Below, in pieces: positions 55,844-64,000 of a DNA stretch of 64,000 bases (position 1 is its first letter; every line of letters begins with the position of its first letter). A model generated the notes under the pieces. The model did not search any database. It was not told the DNA's origin and saw only the letters and a program-made list of their open reading frames with translations. Origin of the DNA: Phenylobacterium aquaticum. GTDB taxonomy: Bacteria; Pseudomonadota; Alphaproteobacteria; Caulobacterales; Caulobacteraceae. Location: NCBI RefSeq assembly GCF_022695515.1, contig NZ_JALDPT010000016.1:50420-114419 (forward strand). Direction: 5' to 3'. The translations under genes and the position numbers were made by a program.

Positions 55844-56310
55844 ATGAGCCGAGCCCCTCGCCCGCCCCGCCGGTCCTTTCAGCCCCATCGTCCCGGCGTC
55901 GACTACGGCGTGCTGGACGAGCTCTTGGGCTATGAGGTGCGCCGCGCCCAGATCCGGGTGACGGAGGCCTTCGACGCCGGCTGGGGGCGCTGGGCATGAC
56001 CACCCAGAGGTTCTCGGCCCTGGTGCTGATCGCCGCCAATCCGGGCCTGAAGCAGACGGAGCTGGCGGCCATCATGGGTATCGCCCGCTCCGGGGCGCTG
56101 GCCATCGTCGAGGCCCTGGGCGAACTGGTCGACCGCCATCCCGTCCCCGGCGACGCCCGGGCCCAGGCGCTCGCCCTGTCGGCGGAGGGCCAGGCGCGCC
56201 TGCCCGCCATCATCGCCGAGGTCCGCGCCCACGACCGCGAGGCCGCGGGCGACCTCACCGCAGACGAGGTCGCGACCCTGAAGGCTCTGCTCGCCCGGGT
56301 CGCCCCTTAG
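55844..56310 (+). pseudogene. MarR-family regulator, frameshifted
   Basis: The first frame (MSRAPRPPRRSFQPHR ... DYGVLDELLGYEVRRAQIRVTEAFDA) gives the N-terminal dimerisation helix and stops at 55999. The next frame resumes MTTQRFSALVLIAANPGLKQ, TELAAIMGIARSGALAIVEAL (recognition helix) to 56310. A one-base deletion near 55972-55985 (a G/C run) explains the break. The rejoined product has about 155 residues, normal for MarR. It is divergent from the monooxygenase operon with an operator between. If not frameshifted, only a helix-turn-helix fragment starting at 55996 would be made. Confidence 0.8.
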
Positions 56311-57632
56311 GCGGCGGCCATATAGGCGAAGCGCGCGACGAACAGCACGGCCAGAACCAGCAGCAGCCAGTCCTCGCGGCCGATCCGCCGGCCGGCGATC
56401 TTGAGGATCGCGCAGGCGATGACCCCGAAGGCCAGGCCGTTGGCGATGGAGAAGGTGAGCGGGATGGCGATCAGGGTGAGGAAGGCCGGGATGGCCACCA
56501 CCGGGTCCTTCCACTCGATGTCGGCCAGAGGCGCCATCATCATCGAGCCCACCAGGATCAGGGCCGGCGCGGTGGCCGCGGCGGGGATCGCCTGGGCCCA
56601 GGGGGCGACAAACAGGGCGGCCAGGAAGAGCAGACCCGTGACCACCGCCGTCAGGCCGGTGCGGCCGCCCGCCGAGACGCCCGAGGCGCTCTCGATATAG
56701 CTGACCACCGTGCTGGTGCCGGCCAGCGACCCCACCACCGTGGCGGTGGCGTCGGCGAACAGGATGCGGTTGAGGCGCGGGATGGTCCCGTCCGGCTGGA
56801 CGAGGCCGGCCTTGGTCGAGACCGCCACCAGGGTGCCGACATTGTCGAACAGGTCGACGAAGACGAAGACGAACAGGATCTCGACCAGCGCCAGGCCCAG
56901 CCCCTTGCCGCCGATCCCGAAGGCCGCCGGGATGTCCAGCTGGAAGGCCGTCGCGGTCATCTGGGCGACGCTGTAGGTCTGGGGCGTCCACTGGGCCAGG
57001 TGCAGGCCCCAGCCGATCACCGAGGTGATGACGATCCCGATCAGGATCCCGCCGCGCACCTTCCACACCTCCAGCACCGCGATGATGGCGAGCCCCAGCA
57101 GGGCCAGCATGGCGTTGGGATTGTGCAGGTCGCCCAAGCCCACCGTGGTGCCCGGATTGGCGGTGACGATACCCGCCCCCTTCAGGCCGATGAAGGCGAT
57201 GAACAGGCCGATGCCGGCGGCGATGGCCGAGAACAGGGCGCGCGGGATCGCGTTGACGATCAGCTTGCGGACGCCGGCGAAGGTCAGGATGAGGAACAGG
57301 ACGCCGGAGATGAAGACCAGGCCGAGCGCGGTCTGCCAGGGCACCCCCATGGTCTTGACCACGGTGAAGGTGAAATAGGCGTTCAGCCCCATGCCGGGGG
57401 CCAGAGCGATGGGATAGTTGGCGACCATCCCCATCAGGATACAGCCCACGCCCGCGGCCAGGCAGGTCGCAGCGGCCACGGCGGCCGGGGGCATGCCCGT
57501 CTGGCCCAGGATCGCGGGATTGACCAGGATGATATAGGCCATGGTCAGGAAGGTGGTCAGGCCGGCGAGCAGCTCGGTGCGGACATTGGTGCCTCGCGCC
57601 TTCAGCTGGAAGGTGGTGTCGAGCAGGCTCAT
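56307..57632 (-). CDS. NCS2/AzgA-type purine permease
   Basis: A 441-residue membrane transporter with 12-14 helices of the AzgA guanine/hypoxanthine branch: FLTMAYIILVNPAILGQTG, ALAPGMGLNAYFTFTVV, VDLFDNVGTLVAVSTKAGL, and TSTVVSYIESASGVSAGGRTGLTAVV (in parts). It takes up purine bases with protons. The ATG overlaps the stop of the upstream nucleoside permease-family gene (57629-57632), suggesting a purine salvage operon. Confidence 0.9.
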   Translation of the reverse strand: MSLLDTTFQLKARGTNVRTELLAGLTTFLTMAYIILVNPAILGQTGMPPAAVAAATCLAAGVGCILMGMVANYPIALAPGMGLNAYFTFTVVKTMGVPWQTALGLVFISGVLFLILTFAGVRKLIVNAIPRALFSAIAAGIGLFIAFIGLKGAGIVTANPGTTVGLGDLHNPNAMLALLGLAIIAVLEVWKVRGGILIGIVITSVIGWGLHLAQWTPQTYSVAQMTATAFQLDIPAAFGIGGKGLGLALVEILFVFVFVDLFDNVGTLVAVSTKAGLVQPDGTIPRLNRILFADATATVVGSLAGTSTVVSYIESASGVSAGGRTGLTAVVTGLLFLAALFVAPWAQAIPAAATAPALILVGSMMMAPLADIEWKDPVVAIPAFLTLIAIPLTFSIANGLAFGVIACAILKIAGRRIGREDWLLLVLAVLFVARFAYMAAA

Positions 57633-58654
57633 TTCGCGGCTCCCGGCAGCTTGGTCTCGTAGGTCGCCCAGCCGGCGACCAGGGCCTTGACCACCGGCGC
57701 GCCGGTCAGCCAAGCGGCCTCGAACCCGGCGCGGGCCCCGCCCTCCGCGAACTTCAACACCGGACTGTCGGCGTCGCCCTCGCGGGAATAGTTGCTGGCG
57801 GTGCGCAGGACGAGCACGCGGCGGGCGTCCACCTTGCCCTGACGGCCATAGAGGCCGAGCACGTCCAGGATCCCCTGGTCCTCGCAGTCGGTCATGGCGA
57901 AGACGCCCTTGCCGTCCGTCCAGGTCTTGATCCAGGCCCGCGCCCATTCGGTGCGGCGGGTCCCATGCCAGAAGCGGGTGGTCCCCAGCACATCGCCCAG
58001 GAACACGTGGGGCGGCTTCATCGCCTCCGGCTCGCTGGGATAGCGGGCGCGGTCGGCCTGGAGGGCCGCGGAGTCCGGCAGGACCACATTGCGCGTCAGG
58101 CCATAGGCCCAGTCGGTCAGGCCGGGGTCGAGCGCCCAGACCATATCGCTGGAGCCCGGCGCCGCGCCCTTCAGGCCCGGCTTGCCCGCGCCGGGACCAT
58201 AGAGGCCGTTGGGCCAGTCGGCGGGGATCTCGCGGTCGTCCATCTCGAAGGCCGGATCGGCGTCGACCACATAGCGGGCCCACGCGGCCGAGCCGATCGA
58301 ACCGGTGCGGGGATCGACCCCGGCGATACCGGCCACGATCCAATAGGCGTGGGAAAGGTCGAACTGCGGCGACAGGGCAAGCGCCGCGACGCTCTCCCGC
58401 GCGCGGCCGCGCATGCCGGTGACCACCCCCAGCACCCCGTCGGGCGACAGCCGGACCGGCCGCTCGATGCCCGGCACCGCGAGGGTCTGGTTCAGAGGAT
58501 AGCGTTCCGCCCAGGCCTGGAACTCGCCCGGCGCATCGCCGACATCGGCGCCCGGCTCGAAGGTGGTCAGCACCACCACCTTGACCGGGATCGGCGCGGC
58601 CTGGGCCGCCAGGGGCGCGAACAGCAGCCCCAGAATCAGAATCAGCCTGCGCAT
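57629..58654 (-). CDS. NUP-family purine nucleoside protein, periplasmic
   Basis: A 341-residue exported protein of the purine nucleoside permease (NUP) family, which has a nucleoside-phosphorylase-like fold. Signal peptide MRRLILILGLLFAPLAAQA; then KVVVLTTFEPGADVGDAPGEFQAW (in parts), YWIVAGIAGVDPRTGSIGSAAWARYV, and FAMTDCEDQGILDVL. The ATG at 58654 is chosen for the signal peptide. It overlaps the AzgA-like permease gene, so the pair could split nucleosides outside or at the membrane and import the base. Confidence 0.88.
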   Translation of the reverse strand: MRRLILILGLLFAPLAAQAAPIPVKVVVLTTFEPGADVGDAPGEFQAWAERYPLNQTLAVPGIERPVRLSPDGVLGVVTGMRGRARESVAALALSPQFDLSHAYWIVAGIAGVDPRTGSIGSAAWARYVVDADPAFEMDDREIPADWPNGLYGPGAGKPGLKGAAPGSSDMVWALDPGLTDWAYGLTRNVVLPDSAALQADRARYPSEPEAMKPPHVFLGDVLGTTRFWHGTRRTEWARAWIKTWTDGKGVFAMTDCEDQGILDVLGLYGRQGKVDARRVLVLRTASNYSREGDADSPVLKFAEGGARAGFEAAWLTGAPVVKALVAGWATYETKLPGAAK

Positions 58655-58804
58655 CTCGCCCCCCATGGCCCCGGCCGCACTGAGCCGCAGCCAGGCCGAG
58701 GGGGCAAGAGCCGAACCGCCTTCCGCCACGACATCATTGCCAAGCGCCTCTCAGGCGTCCGTGATGGCGGCAACGGAAACATCCGGCGTGAAGGACCAGA
58801 CGGG

Positions 58805-59833
58805 GTGGAAACGGCAGTGGACCTGGGCGCGCTCAGCGCCTGGATGGATCGGCAGGGCCTGGGCGCGGGGCCCCTGGAAGACGCCGCCCTGCTGGCTGGC
58901 GGCACCCAGAACATCCTGCTGAAGTTCCGGCGGGGGGAGCGGACCTATGTCCTGCGCCGTCCGCCGCCGCATCTGCGGGCCAATTCCAACGAGACCATGC
59001 GCCGCGAGGCCCGCATGCTGGCGGCCATCGCCGATACGGATGTGCCCCATCCACGCCTGATCGCCGCCTGTCCGGAGGAGGACGTGATCGGGGCGGCCTT
59101 CTATCTGATGGAGCCGATCGACGGCTTCAATCCGACCACAGGCCTGCCGCCCCTGCATGCGGGATCAAAGGCCGTGCGTCACCGCATGGGCCTGGCCCTG
59201 GTCGAGGGGATCGCGGCCCTGGGCGCGCTCGACTACCGGGCCCTGGGCCTGGAAGGGTTCGGCAAGCCGGACAACTATCTGGGCCGCCAGGTGGAGCGCT
59301 GGAAGGGCCAGCTTGCCTCCTACGCCGAGTTCGAGGGCTGGACCGGCCCGGCGGAGATTCCCGGTGTGGACAAGGTCGCCGCCTGGCTCACCGCCAACCA
59401 GCCGCAGAGCTTCATCCCCGGCATCATCCACGGCGACTATCACCTGGCCAATGTCATGTACCGCCATGACGGGCCGGAGCTGGCGGCCATCGTCGACTGG
59501 GAGCTGACCACCATCGGCGATCCGCTGCTGGACCTCGGCTGGCTGATGGCGACCTGGCCCGAGGGCGAGAACCCCGACCCGTCCGCCGTCTCGGTCAAGC
59601 CGTGGACGGGGTTCCCCACCGCCGCCGAGCTGGTCGAGCACTATCGCCCCCGCACAGAGCGGGATCTGGGCGTGCTCGACTGGTACGCGGTGCTCGCCTG
59701 CTACAAGCTGGGCATCATCCTGGAGGGCACCCATGCCCGGGCCTGCGCCGGGCGCGCGCCCAAGCCCACCGGTGACCGGCTGCACGCCCAGACGCTCGGC
59801 CTGTTCCAGCGCGCCCTGCGCTGGATCGGCTAG
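58805..59833 (+). CDS. ACAD10-type phosphotransferase family protein (second copy)
   Basis: A 342-residue kinase-fold protein like the one at 52267: LLAGGTQNILLKFRRGERTYVLRRPP (in parts), IIHGDYHLANVMYRHDG as catalytic loop, and IVDWELTTIGDPLLDLGWLM. The start is a GTG at 58805 with AAGGA 9 bases upstream. Substrate unknown. The stop overlaps the convergent hypothetical gene in CTAG. Confidence 0.85.
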   Translation: METAVDLGALSAWMDRQGLGAGPLEDAALLAGGTQNILLKFRRGERTYVLRRPPPHLRANSNETMRREARMLAAIADTDVPHPRLIAACPEEDVIGAAFYLMEPIDGFNPTTGLPPLHAGSKAVRHRMGLALVEGIAALGALDYRALGLEGFGKPDNYLGRQVERWKGQLASYAEFEGWTGPAEIPGVDKVAAWLTANQPQSFIPGIIHGDYHLANVMYRHDGPELAAIVDWELTTIGDPLLDLGWLMATWPEGENPDPSAVSVKPWTGFPTAAELVEHYRPRTERDLGVLDWYAVLACYKLGIILEGTHARACAGRAPKPTGDRLHAQTLGLFQRALRWIG

Positions 59834-60441
59834 GCCCGGCTCTCGGCCCTCAGCCTCTGGCGCCAGTCGCGCTGCATCTGGTCGGTCACCCCCACCAGCT
59901 GCAGGAAGCTGATCACCGGGATCGGCAGCCGCCGCGTCGCCAGCAGCGCCCCGCCCGGGGCCTGGGCCTCGACCGTTAACGGAAACACCGCCCAACGGGC
60001 CGGAAACGGCCGGATGGTGGGATCAGGATCGGCCCCCAGATGCGGGCAATGCGCCAGGGCCCGCTCGGCGCAGGCCTTGTGGCTCGGCGAGATCGCGCCG
60101 GCGTTCAGCACGACCTGGGCGTCGGGCAGGTCGGCCGGGGTGACGGCGCCCAGGCCGCGTGCGCGGAGCGCACCCACCGCCATCAGCTTGCCCGTCTGGT
60201 GCCAGCGGTCGTCGGGGGCGGTGGGTTCGCCGCACATGGGACACAGCATGCGGCGCACGCTCTCCCGCTGGCGGCGCAGGTGGTTGCGGGAATATTGCGG
60301 CTTGCCCTCACCGGGGCGCTCGGCCTGGCCGATGGCCAGCCGGCCGTCGACGGTGGCGCAGGGGGCGACGCCCAGCAGGGCTTCCGCCGTCCAGCTCGTG
60401 ACCCAGGGCACATCGACCCCGACCTTCAATCTGGACGCCAT
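59830..60441 (-). CDS. Hypothetical protein with zinc-ribbon-like CPMCG
   Basis: A 203-residue protein I do not recognise. It begins MASRLKVGVDVPWVTSW, has a Cys pair CPMCG at about residue 68 and two more Cys (KACAERALAHCPHL) that could complete a zinc site, and ends in RDWRQRLRAE. There is no signal peptide or membrane helix. The ATG at 60441 is chosen because upstream codons are Arg-rich and unlike the rest. Confidence 0.6.
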   Translation of the reverse strand: MASRLKVGVDVPWVTSWTAEALLGVAPCATVDGRLAIGQAERPGEGKPQYSRNHLRRQRESVRRMLCPMCGEPTAPDDRWHQTGKLMAVGALRARGLGAVTPADLPDAQVVLNAGAISPSHKACAERALAHCPHLGADPDPTIRPFPARWAVFPLTVEAQAPGGALLATRRLPIPVISFLQLVGVTDQMQRDWRQRLRAESRA

Positions 60442-60593
60442 GCGCCTATTCTCCCGAGCCCGCGGGGCGATCTTGCGCCCGCCGCGCCGGGGCGCAAACC
60501 CCCGGCGCGGGCGAAGGTTCCGGGGCCGGGCCAGGTCTGGCGTTAAGTCATTCATTAACCATGTTCATTCACCCTCTCGGGCAGGAGCTTCGT

Positions 60594-61754
60594 ATGCCCA
60601 TGCCCGCGTTTTCCCGGAAGACCTATCCCACCGTTCCGGCCGCCCCGAGCGGCGGTTTCCGCCCGCCCGAGGCGCTGATGCGCGCGGTGGCGAACCCCTA
60701 TGTCAGCGCCGGCGCGGCCGCGGGCCTGTTCCTGTTGACCACGGTCGGGCTGATCGCGGCCATCGGCGACCCCCAGGCCGGGACGCCCGTGGTGCGGATC
60801 TCCCTGGCCAAGGTCGCCGCCATGGCCGCGCCGCCCGGCTGGCGCGAGGCCCTGCTGGCCGAGCATCCCGGCGGGCCCACGGTGACCGAGGACATCTACA
60901 GCCTGTCGGAGACCCCGATCGGGCCCGGCGGCACGGCGACCATCACCCTGCCCGGCGGCCGCGCCTTCCGCGCCGCCGATCCCCTGCCCCAGGCGCCGAT
61001 CGCCGGCGTAACGGTCAACGGCCCTAACGGCCCCCTGCCGGTGATCGGCGGGGACGGCCGCACCCCGGCCCAGGCCTATGCCCGGCCCTTCACCTCCAAC
61101 GGCCGGCCAAAAATCTCGCTGGTGATCGGCGGGCTCGGCCTCAACGCCTCGGCCACCCGCCAGGCCATCGAGGGCCTGCCGCCGGAAATCACCCTGTCCT
61201 TCGTGCCCTATTCGGAGGGCCTGCAGGGCTGGATCGACCTGGCCCGCGCCAACGGCCATGAGGTGCTGCTGGAAGCGCCCATGGAGCCGGTGGACTATCC
61301 GGACAATGATCCCGGTCCCTACACCCTGATGTCGCGGGCCATGCCGGCCGAGACGGTGAAGAAGCTGGAATGGCTGCTCAGCCGCGCCACCGGCTATTTC
61401 GGGGTGACCAACTATCTGGGCTCCAAGTTCATGGCCACCGACCAGGCCATGGGCGCCTTCTCCGACGCCCTACGCAGCCGGGGCCTGGCCTTCATCGACG
61501 ACGGCTCCGCCGCCCAGCGCCGGGGCGGCATTCCCCGCGCCTCGGCCGACCGGATCATCGACGACCAGCTGTCCTCGGACTCCATCGACCAGCAGCTCCT
61601 GGCGCTGGAAGCCGGCGCCCTGCAGCGCGGCCAGGCCCTGGGCTCGGCCTTCGCCTATCCGGTGACCATCGGCCAGGTGGCCCAATGGGCGCGCACGGTC
61701 GAGGACCGCGGCTATCAGCTGGCGCCCGCCTCGGCGCTCATGACCCGGAAATGA
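60594..61754 (+). CDS. Divergent polysaccharide deacetylase (YibQ/DUF610)
   Basis: A 386-residue membrane-anchored member of the divergent polysaccharide deacetylase family usually found with EnvC-like and CtpA genes. One N-terminal helix (VSAGAAAGLFLLTTVGLIAAI) is followed by a periplasmic NodB-like domain: KISLVIGGLGLNASATRQAI, LSFVPYSEGLQGWIDLAR, HEVLLEAPMEPVDYP, YLGSKFMATDQAM. The ATG at 60594 has GGAG 7 bases upstream. ATGA overlap with rppH. Confidence 0.88.
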   Translation: MPMPAFSRKTYPTVPAAPSGGFRPPEALMRAVANPYVSAGAAAGLFLLTTVGLIAAIGDPQAGTPVVRISLAKVAAMAAPPGWREALLAEHPGGPTVTEDIYSLSETPIGPGGTATITLPGGRAFRAADPLPQAPIAGVTVNGPNGPLPVIGGDGRTPAQAYARPFTSNGRPKISLVIGGLGLNASATRQAIEGLPPEITLSFVPYSEGLQGWIDLARANGHEVLLEAPMEPVDYPDNDPGPYTLMSRAMPAETVKKLEWLLSRATGYFGVTNYLGSKFMATDQAMGAFSDALRSRGLAFIDDGSAAQRRGGIPRASADRIIDDQLSSDSIDQQLLALEAGALQRGQALGSAFAYPVTIGQVAQWARTVEDRGYQLAPASALMTRK

Positions 61755-62227
61755 GCGGCGACCTCTCGGCCTACAGGCCCAATGTCGGAGTCGTGCTGTT
61801 CCATCCCGACGGCCGCGTCTGGCTGGGGCGGCGCAACAACACGCCAGGCCCCTATAACTGGCAGTTCCCGCAAGGCGGCGTCGACGCCGGCGAGGACCTG
61901 ATCCAGGCCGCGCGCCGCGAGCTGGCGGAGGAGACGGGCGTCACCTCGGCGACCCTGCTCGGCCGCACGGACGGCTGGCTCACCTACGACTTCCCACCCG
62001 ACCACCAGGGCGGCAAGCCCGCCCGCGGCTGGAAGGGCCAGCGCCAGGTCTGGTTCGCCTTCCGCTTTGACGGCGAGGAGGCGGAAATCGACCTGATGGC
62101 GCACGGCGAGCCCGAATTCGACGCCTGGCGCTGGGGAAAGCTCTCCGAGGCCCTGGAGGTCGTTGTGCCGTTCAAGCGGCCGACCTATGAGGCGGTGGTC
62201 CGGGCCTTCCACGATTTCGCGGGCTAG
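61751..62227 (+). CDS. rppH: RNA pyrophosphohydrolase RppH
   Basis: A 158-residue Nudix hydrolase that removes pyrophosphate from RNA 5' ends and triggers decay. The start region (YRPNVGVVLFHPDGRVWLG) and NWQFPQGGVDAGEDLIQAA with RRELAEETGV (Nudix box) identify it, and VWFAFRFDGEEAEIDL follows. Coupled to the upstream deacetylase by ATGA. Confidence 0.94.
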   Translation: MSGDLSAYRPNVGVVLFHPDGRVWLGRRNNTPGPYNWQFPQGGVDAGEDLIQAARRELAEETGVTSATLLGRTDGWLTYDFPPDHQGGKPARGWKGQRQVWFAFRFDGEEAEIDLMAHGEPEFDAWRWGKLSEALEVVVPFKRPTYEAVVRAFHDFAG

Positions 62228-62280
62228 TCCGGCGCCTCCGGCCTAGAACGGCTTTGCGGACAATTCGAAACGGAGCCCCA

Positions 62281-63024
62281 TTGGCGTCCTCGGTCATCAT
62301 GGTGCATGGCGCCTTCTGCGGCGGCTGGATCTTCGAGCATTTCCGCAAGCCCTTCGAGGCGGCGGGACTGAAGGTCATCGCCCTCGACCTGCCGGGCCAC
62401 GCCGACAGCGATCCGTCCAATGCGGTGACCGGCGTGTCCATGACCGACTACGCCCGGGCGGTCGCCAAGGCCTGCGCGGCCGAACCCGAGCCCCCGATCC
62501 TGATCGGCCACTCCATGGGCGGGCTGGTGGCTCAGCTGGCCTCGCGCCGATGTGACCTGGCGGGCCTGGTCCTGCTCGCGCCCTCGCCGCCCTGGGGCGT
62601 CGCCGCCTCGACCATCGAGGAGGCCGTCTCGGCGGTCAGCCTGCACATGATGGGCCCGTTCTGGATCCAGGCGATCGCGCCGGACGGCCGGCTCGCCCGC
62701 ACCTACAGCCTCGACCGCATGGCCAAGCCCGAGCGTGACGCCGCCGTCGCCCGCATGCGGCCGGAAAGCGGTCGCGCGCTATGGGAGACCCTGAACTGGT
62801 GGATGGACCCGCTGATGACCACCAGCCTGGGGCCGGGTCCCTTGAAGGTTCGCAGCCTGGTGATGGCCGGCGGCCGCGACGTGATCCATCCGCCGTCGAC
62901 CGTGCGCCAGACCGCCGAGCGGATCGGCGGCGCCTATCTGGAATGGCCGGGCATGAGCCACTGGCTGCCCGGAGAGCCCGGCTGGGAAGAGGTCGCCGCC
63001 GCGGTCTTGACCTGGATCGGCTGA
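62281..63024 (+). CDS. Alpha/beta hydrolase
   Basis: A 247-residue hydrolase of the esterase/MhpC-like group: VMVHGAFCGGWIFEHF as IMVHGAF near the start, GHSMGGLVAQLA with the nucleophile Ser, MAGGRDVIHPP with the acid, and the His in PGMSHWLPGE. It starts with TTG at 62281, with GGAG 6 bases upstream; no suitable ATG precedes the core. Role unknown. Confidence 0.87.
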   Translation: MASSVIMVHGAFCGGWIFEHFRKPFEAAGLKVIALDLPGHADSDPSNAVTGVSMTDYARAVAKACAAEPEPPILIGHSMGGLVAQLASRRCDLAGLVLLAPSPPWGVAASTIEEAVSAVSLHMMGPFWIQAIAPDGRLARTYSLDRMAKPERDAAVARMRPESGRALWETLNWWMDPLMTTSLGPGPLKVRSLVMAGGRDVIHPPSTVRQTAERIGGAYLEWPGMSHWLPGEPGWEEVAAAVLTWIG

Positions 63025-63051
63025 TCGGACCGCGGCGACGCGGGGCTTGGC

Positions 63052-63264
63052 CTATTTCGGCTTGGCGGGGATCGGCTGGCTGTTTGGGGCGCCGCACTTG
63101 GCGAACTTCTTGCTGGTCTTGTCCTGGCAGCGGACGCCGGGCGCGACCGCCGGAGCCGGGCACTTCATGAACTTGCCCTTGGCGTCCTTGCAGGGGGCCG
63201 CGTCGGCGGCCGAGGCGAGGCTCATCGCGAAGGCGACGACGGCAATGACGGAAATCGAGCGCAT
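63052..63264 (-). CDS. Small secreted Cys/Lys-rich protein
   Basis: A 70-residue exported protein: signal peptide MRSISVIAVVAFAMSLASA, then four Cys in two similar units (PCKDAKGKFMKCPAPA and RCQDKTSKKFAKCGAPN), an internal repeat C-x-D-x6-K-C. GGAG precedes the ATG at 63264. No known function. Confidence 0.72.
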   Translation of the reverse strand: MRSISVIAVVAFAMSLASAADAAPCKDAKGKFMKCPAPAVAPGVRCQDKTSKKFAKCGAPNSQPIPAKPK

Positions 63265-63403
63265 GGGGTCTCCTGAAACGCGGACGCGCGCGGCCCCTTG
63301 GCGGCGCGCCGTCCGGCCTTAGGGCGGACCGCTGATTCTGTCTGGGCGCCCTGCCGTGCGAGCGTCCGGCCTGCGATCTGGGATTGCCATGCGGGCGCGA
63401 AAA

Positions 63404-63429
63404 AGGCGCCGGAGTCTCCCCCGGCGCCT
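63404..63429 (-). terminator. Rho-independent terminator (minus strand)
   Basis: Stem AGGCGCCGG / CCGGCGCCT (63404-63412, 63421-63429), eight-base loop, followed on the minus strand by TTTTT-C. It lies 28 bases after the stop of the partial gene ending at 63458. The rest of the 63265-63457 gap holds nothing recognisable. Confidence 0.85.
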
Positions 63430-63457
63430 GGATCTCGTCGGCCTGTCGGCGCGATGC

Positions 63458-64000
63458 CTAGAAGGTGCGTTCGCTGTAGAGCAGGGTCGCCTGGTCGAAC
63501 CGGGCGTTCAGCGGCGAACCGTCCGGCTTCTTCAGCTGGACGAAGACCAGGCCCTGGGAGACGTGGTCGGTGAAATATTCCCAGGAATTGGTGATGCGCT
63601 TCACGTCGGTCGCCGGCACGTAGTCGTTGCGCTGGGCGGCCATGTAGGGGTCGTGCAGATAGGACCAGATGTTGAGCGAGCGGATGATCGGCTTCTCGCC
63701 GTCCAGCACGTACTTCAGGCTCAGCGAGCAGACCTGCTTGTTGGAGCCGGGGTTCTCGAGCGTGATCGAATAGTCCTTCGACCCGCCGGTCAGCGGCAGG
63801 GTGAAGACGATATTGCCGTCCTTCTTGCCCTTCTTCATCCCGGCGGCCGCGGCCAGCTGGGCGAAGTCGCCGCCCTTGACCATCGGCATGCAGACCTTGG
63901 TCAGCACGTCGGTGATGATGGCGCCGTCGCCATCGGTGGGCAGGGTGGGTTCCGGCGCGGCCGGCGCGGCGGCCGGGGCCTCCGGAGCCGGAGCCGCCGG
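63458..64000 (-). CDS. Hypothetical exported-type protein, 5' end outside window
   Basis: Partial gene running off the right edge; at least 180 residues. The visible N-side is an Ala/Pro-rich linker (APEAPAAAPAAPEPTLP), then a globular domain VCMPMVKGGDFAQLAAAAGM ... DYSITLENPGSNKQVCSL ... NIWSYLHDPYMAAQRND ending YSERTF. Two Cys may pair. No family recognised; an apparent GTG start at 63907 is internal because the frame stays open and coding-like to the edge. Confidence 0.75.
   Translation of the reverse strand, partial: PAAPAPEAPAAAPAAPEPTLPTDGDGAIITDVLTKVCMPMVKGGDFAQLAAAAGMKKGKKDGNIVFTLPLTGGSKDYSITLENPGSNKQVCSLSLKYVLDGEKPIIRSLNIWSYLHDPYMAAQRNDYVPATDVKRITNSWEYFTDHVSQGLVFVQLKKPDGSPLNARFDQATLLYSERTF

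Noticed and set aside
60543..60558. TTAA-N8-TTAA resembling a CtrA binding site upstream of the YibQ-type gene
   Set aside because: CtrA sites need 7 bases between the half-sites; the spacing here is 8 and no other CtrA features are present.

Overview
The window is high-GC (roughly 70 percent by eye), densely coding alphaproteobacterial chromosome. A Caulobacterales host (Caulobacter or Phenylobacterium type) is suggested by the general stress response locus phyR / nepR-ecfG / phyK, by the cell-cycle phosphotransferase ChpT a few genes away, and by an rplU-rpmA-obgE-proB ... nadD-rsfS-rlmH-envC-ctpA block. ATGA/TGATG start-stop overlaps are common. No tRNA, rRNA, CRISPR array, integrase or insertion sequence was seen.

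Layout. 0-5.1 kb: general stress response. PhyR (anti-anti-sigma), NepR (anti-sigma), EcfG/SigT and the sensor kinase PhyK, surrounded by small membrane or lipoprotein genes. Five matches to the EcfG promoter (GGAAC-N16/17-CGTT) sit in front of these genes, two of them back to back on one palindromic -35 element. 5.1-9.1 kb: lipoprotein, CheR, CheY-like regulator, ChpT, DUF3553, CysQ. 9.2-12.6 kb: iron acquisition (PiuC-type dioxygenase and a catecholate-type TonB receptor with a Fur-like box). 12.6-19.5 kb: glutaryl-CoA dehydrogenase, a four-PAS hybrid kinase, an MHS-type transporter with a soluble insert, a small-molecule kinase. 19.5-31.9 kb: a molybdoenzyme island made of a siroheme-synthase-like protein, cytochrome c, IorAB-type oxidoreductase, MocA, MoaA-D-E-B-C, MoeA and XdhC. 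A ParDE toxin-antitoxin module and a PepSY / cytochrome b / membrane LuxR operon sit inside it.

31.9-40.4 kb: a degenerate aldo/keto reductase with an SpsF-like cytidylyltransferase, a stand-alone class II aminoacyl-tRNA synthetase core, MtgA, nitroreductase, WD40 protein, orphan ExbD, and a Zur-box-controlled divergent pair (His-rich G3E GTPase and CDF transporter). Two inverted REP-like repeats lie here, one beside a gene remnant. 40.4-53.3 kb: housekeeping (serine hydrolase, rplU-rpmA with promoter, leader hairpin and terminator, obgE, proB, ProA-like, nadD, rsfS, rlmH, EnvC-like, ctpA). 53.3-64 kb: a MarR-controlled flavin monooxygenase operon, a purine permease pair, further kinases and hydrolases, a YibQ-type deacetylase with RppH, and a partial gene at the right edge.

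Five genes between 40.4 and 56.3 kb (serine hydrolase N-terminus, ProA-like, CtpA, flavin monooxygenase, MarR) each need a one-base frameshift to be intact. Clustering in G/C runs suggests residual assembly errors, but real pseudogenes cannot be excluded. Eight of about fourteen convergent gene pairs end with the two stop codons overlapping in one tetranucleotide (CTAG seven times, TTAG once).
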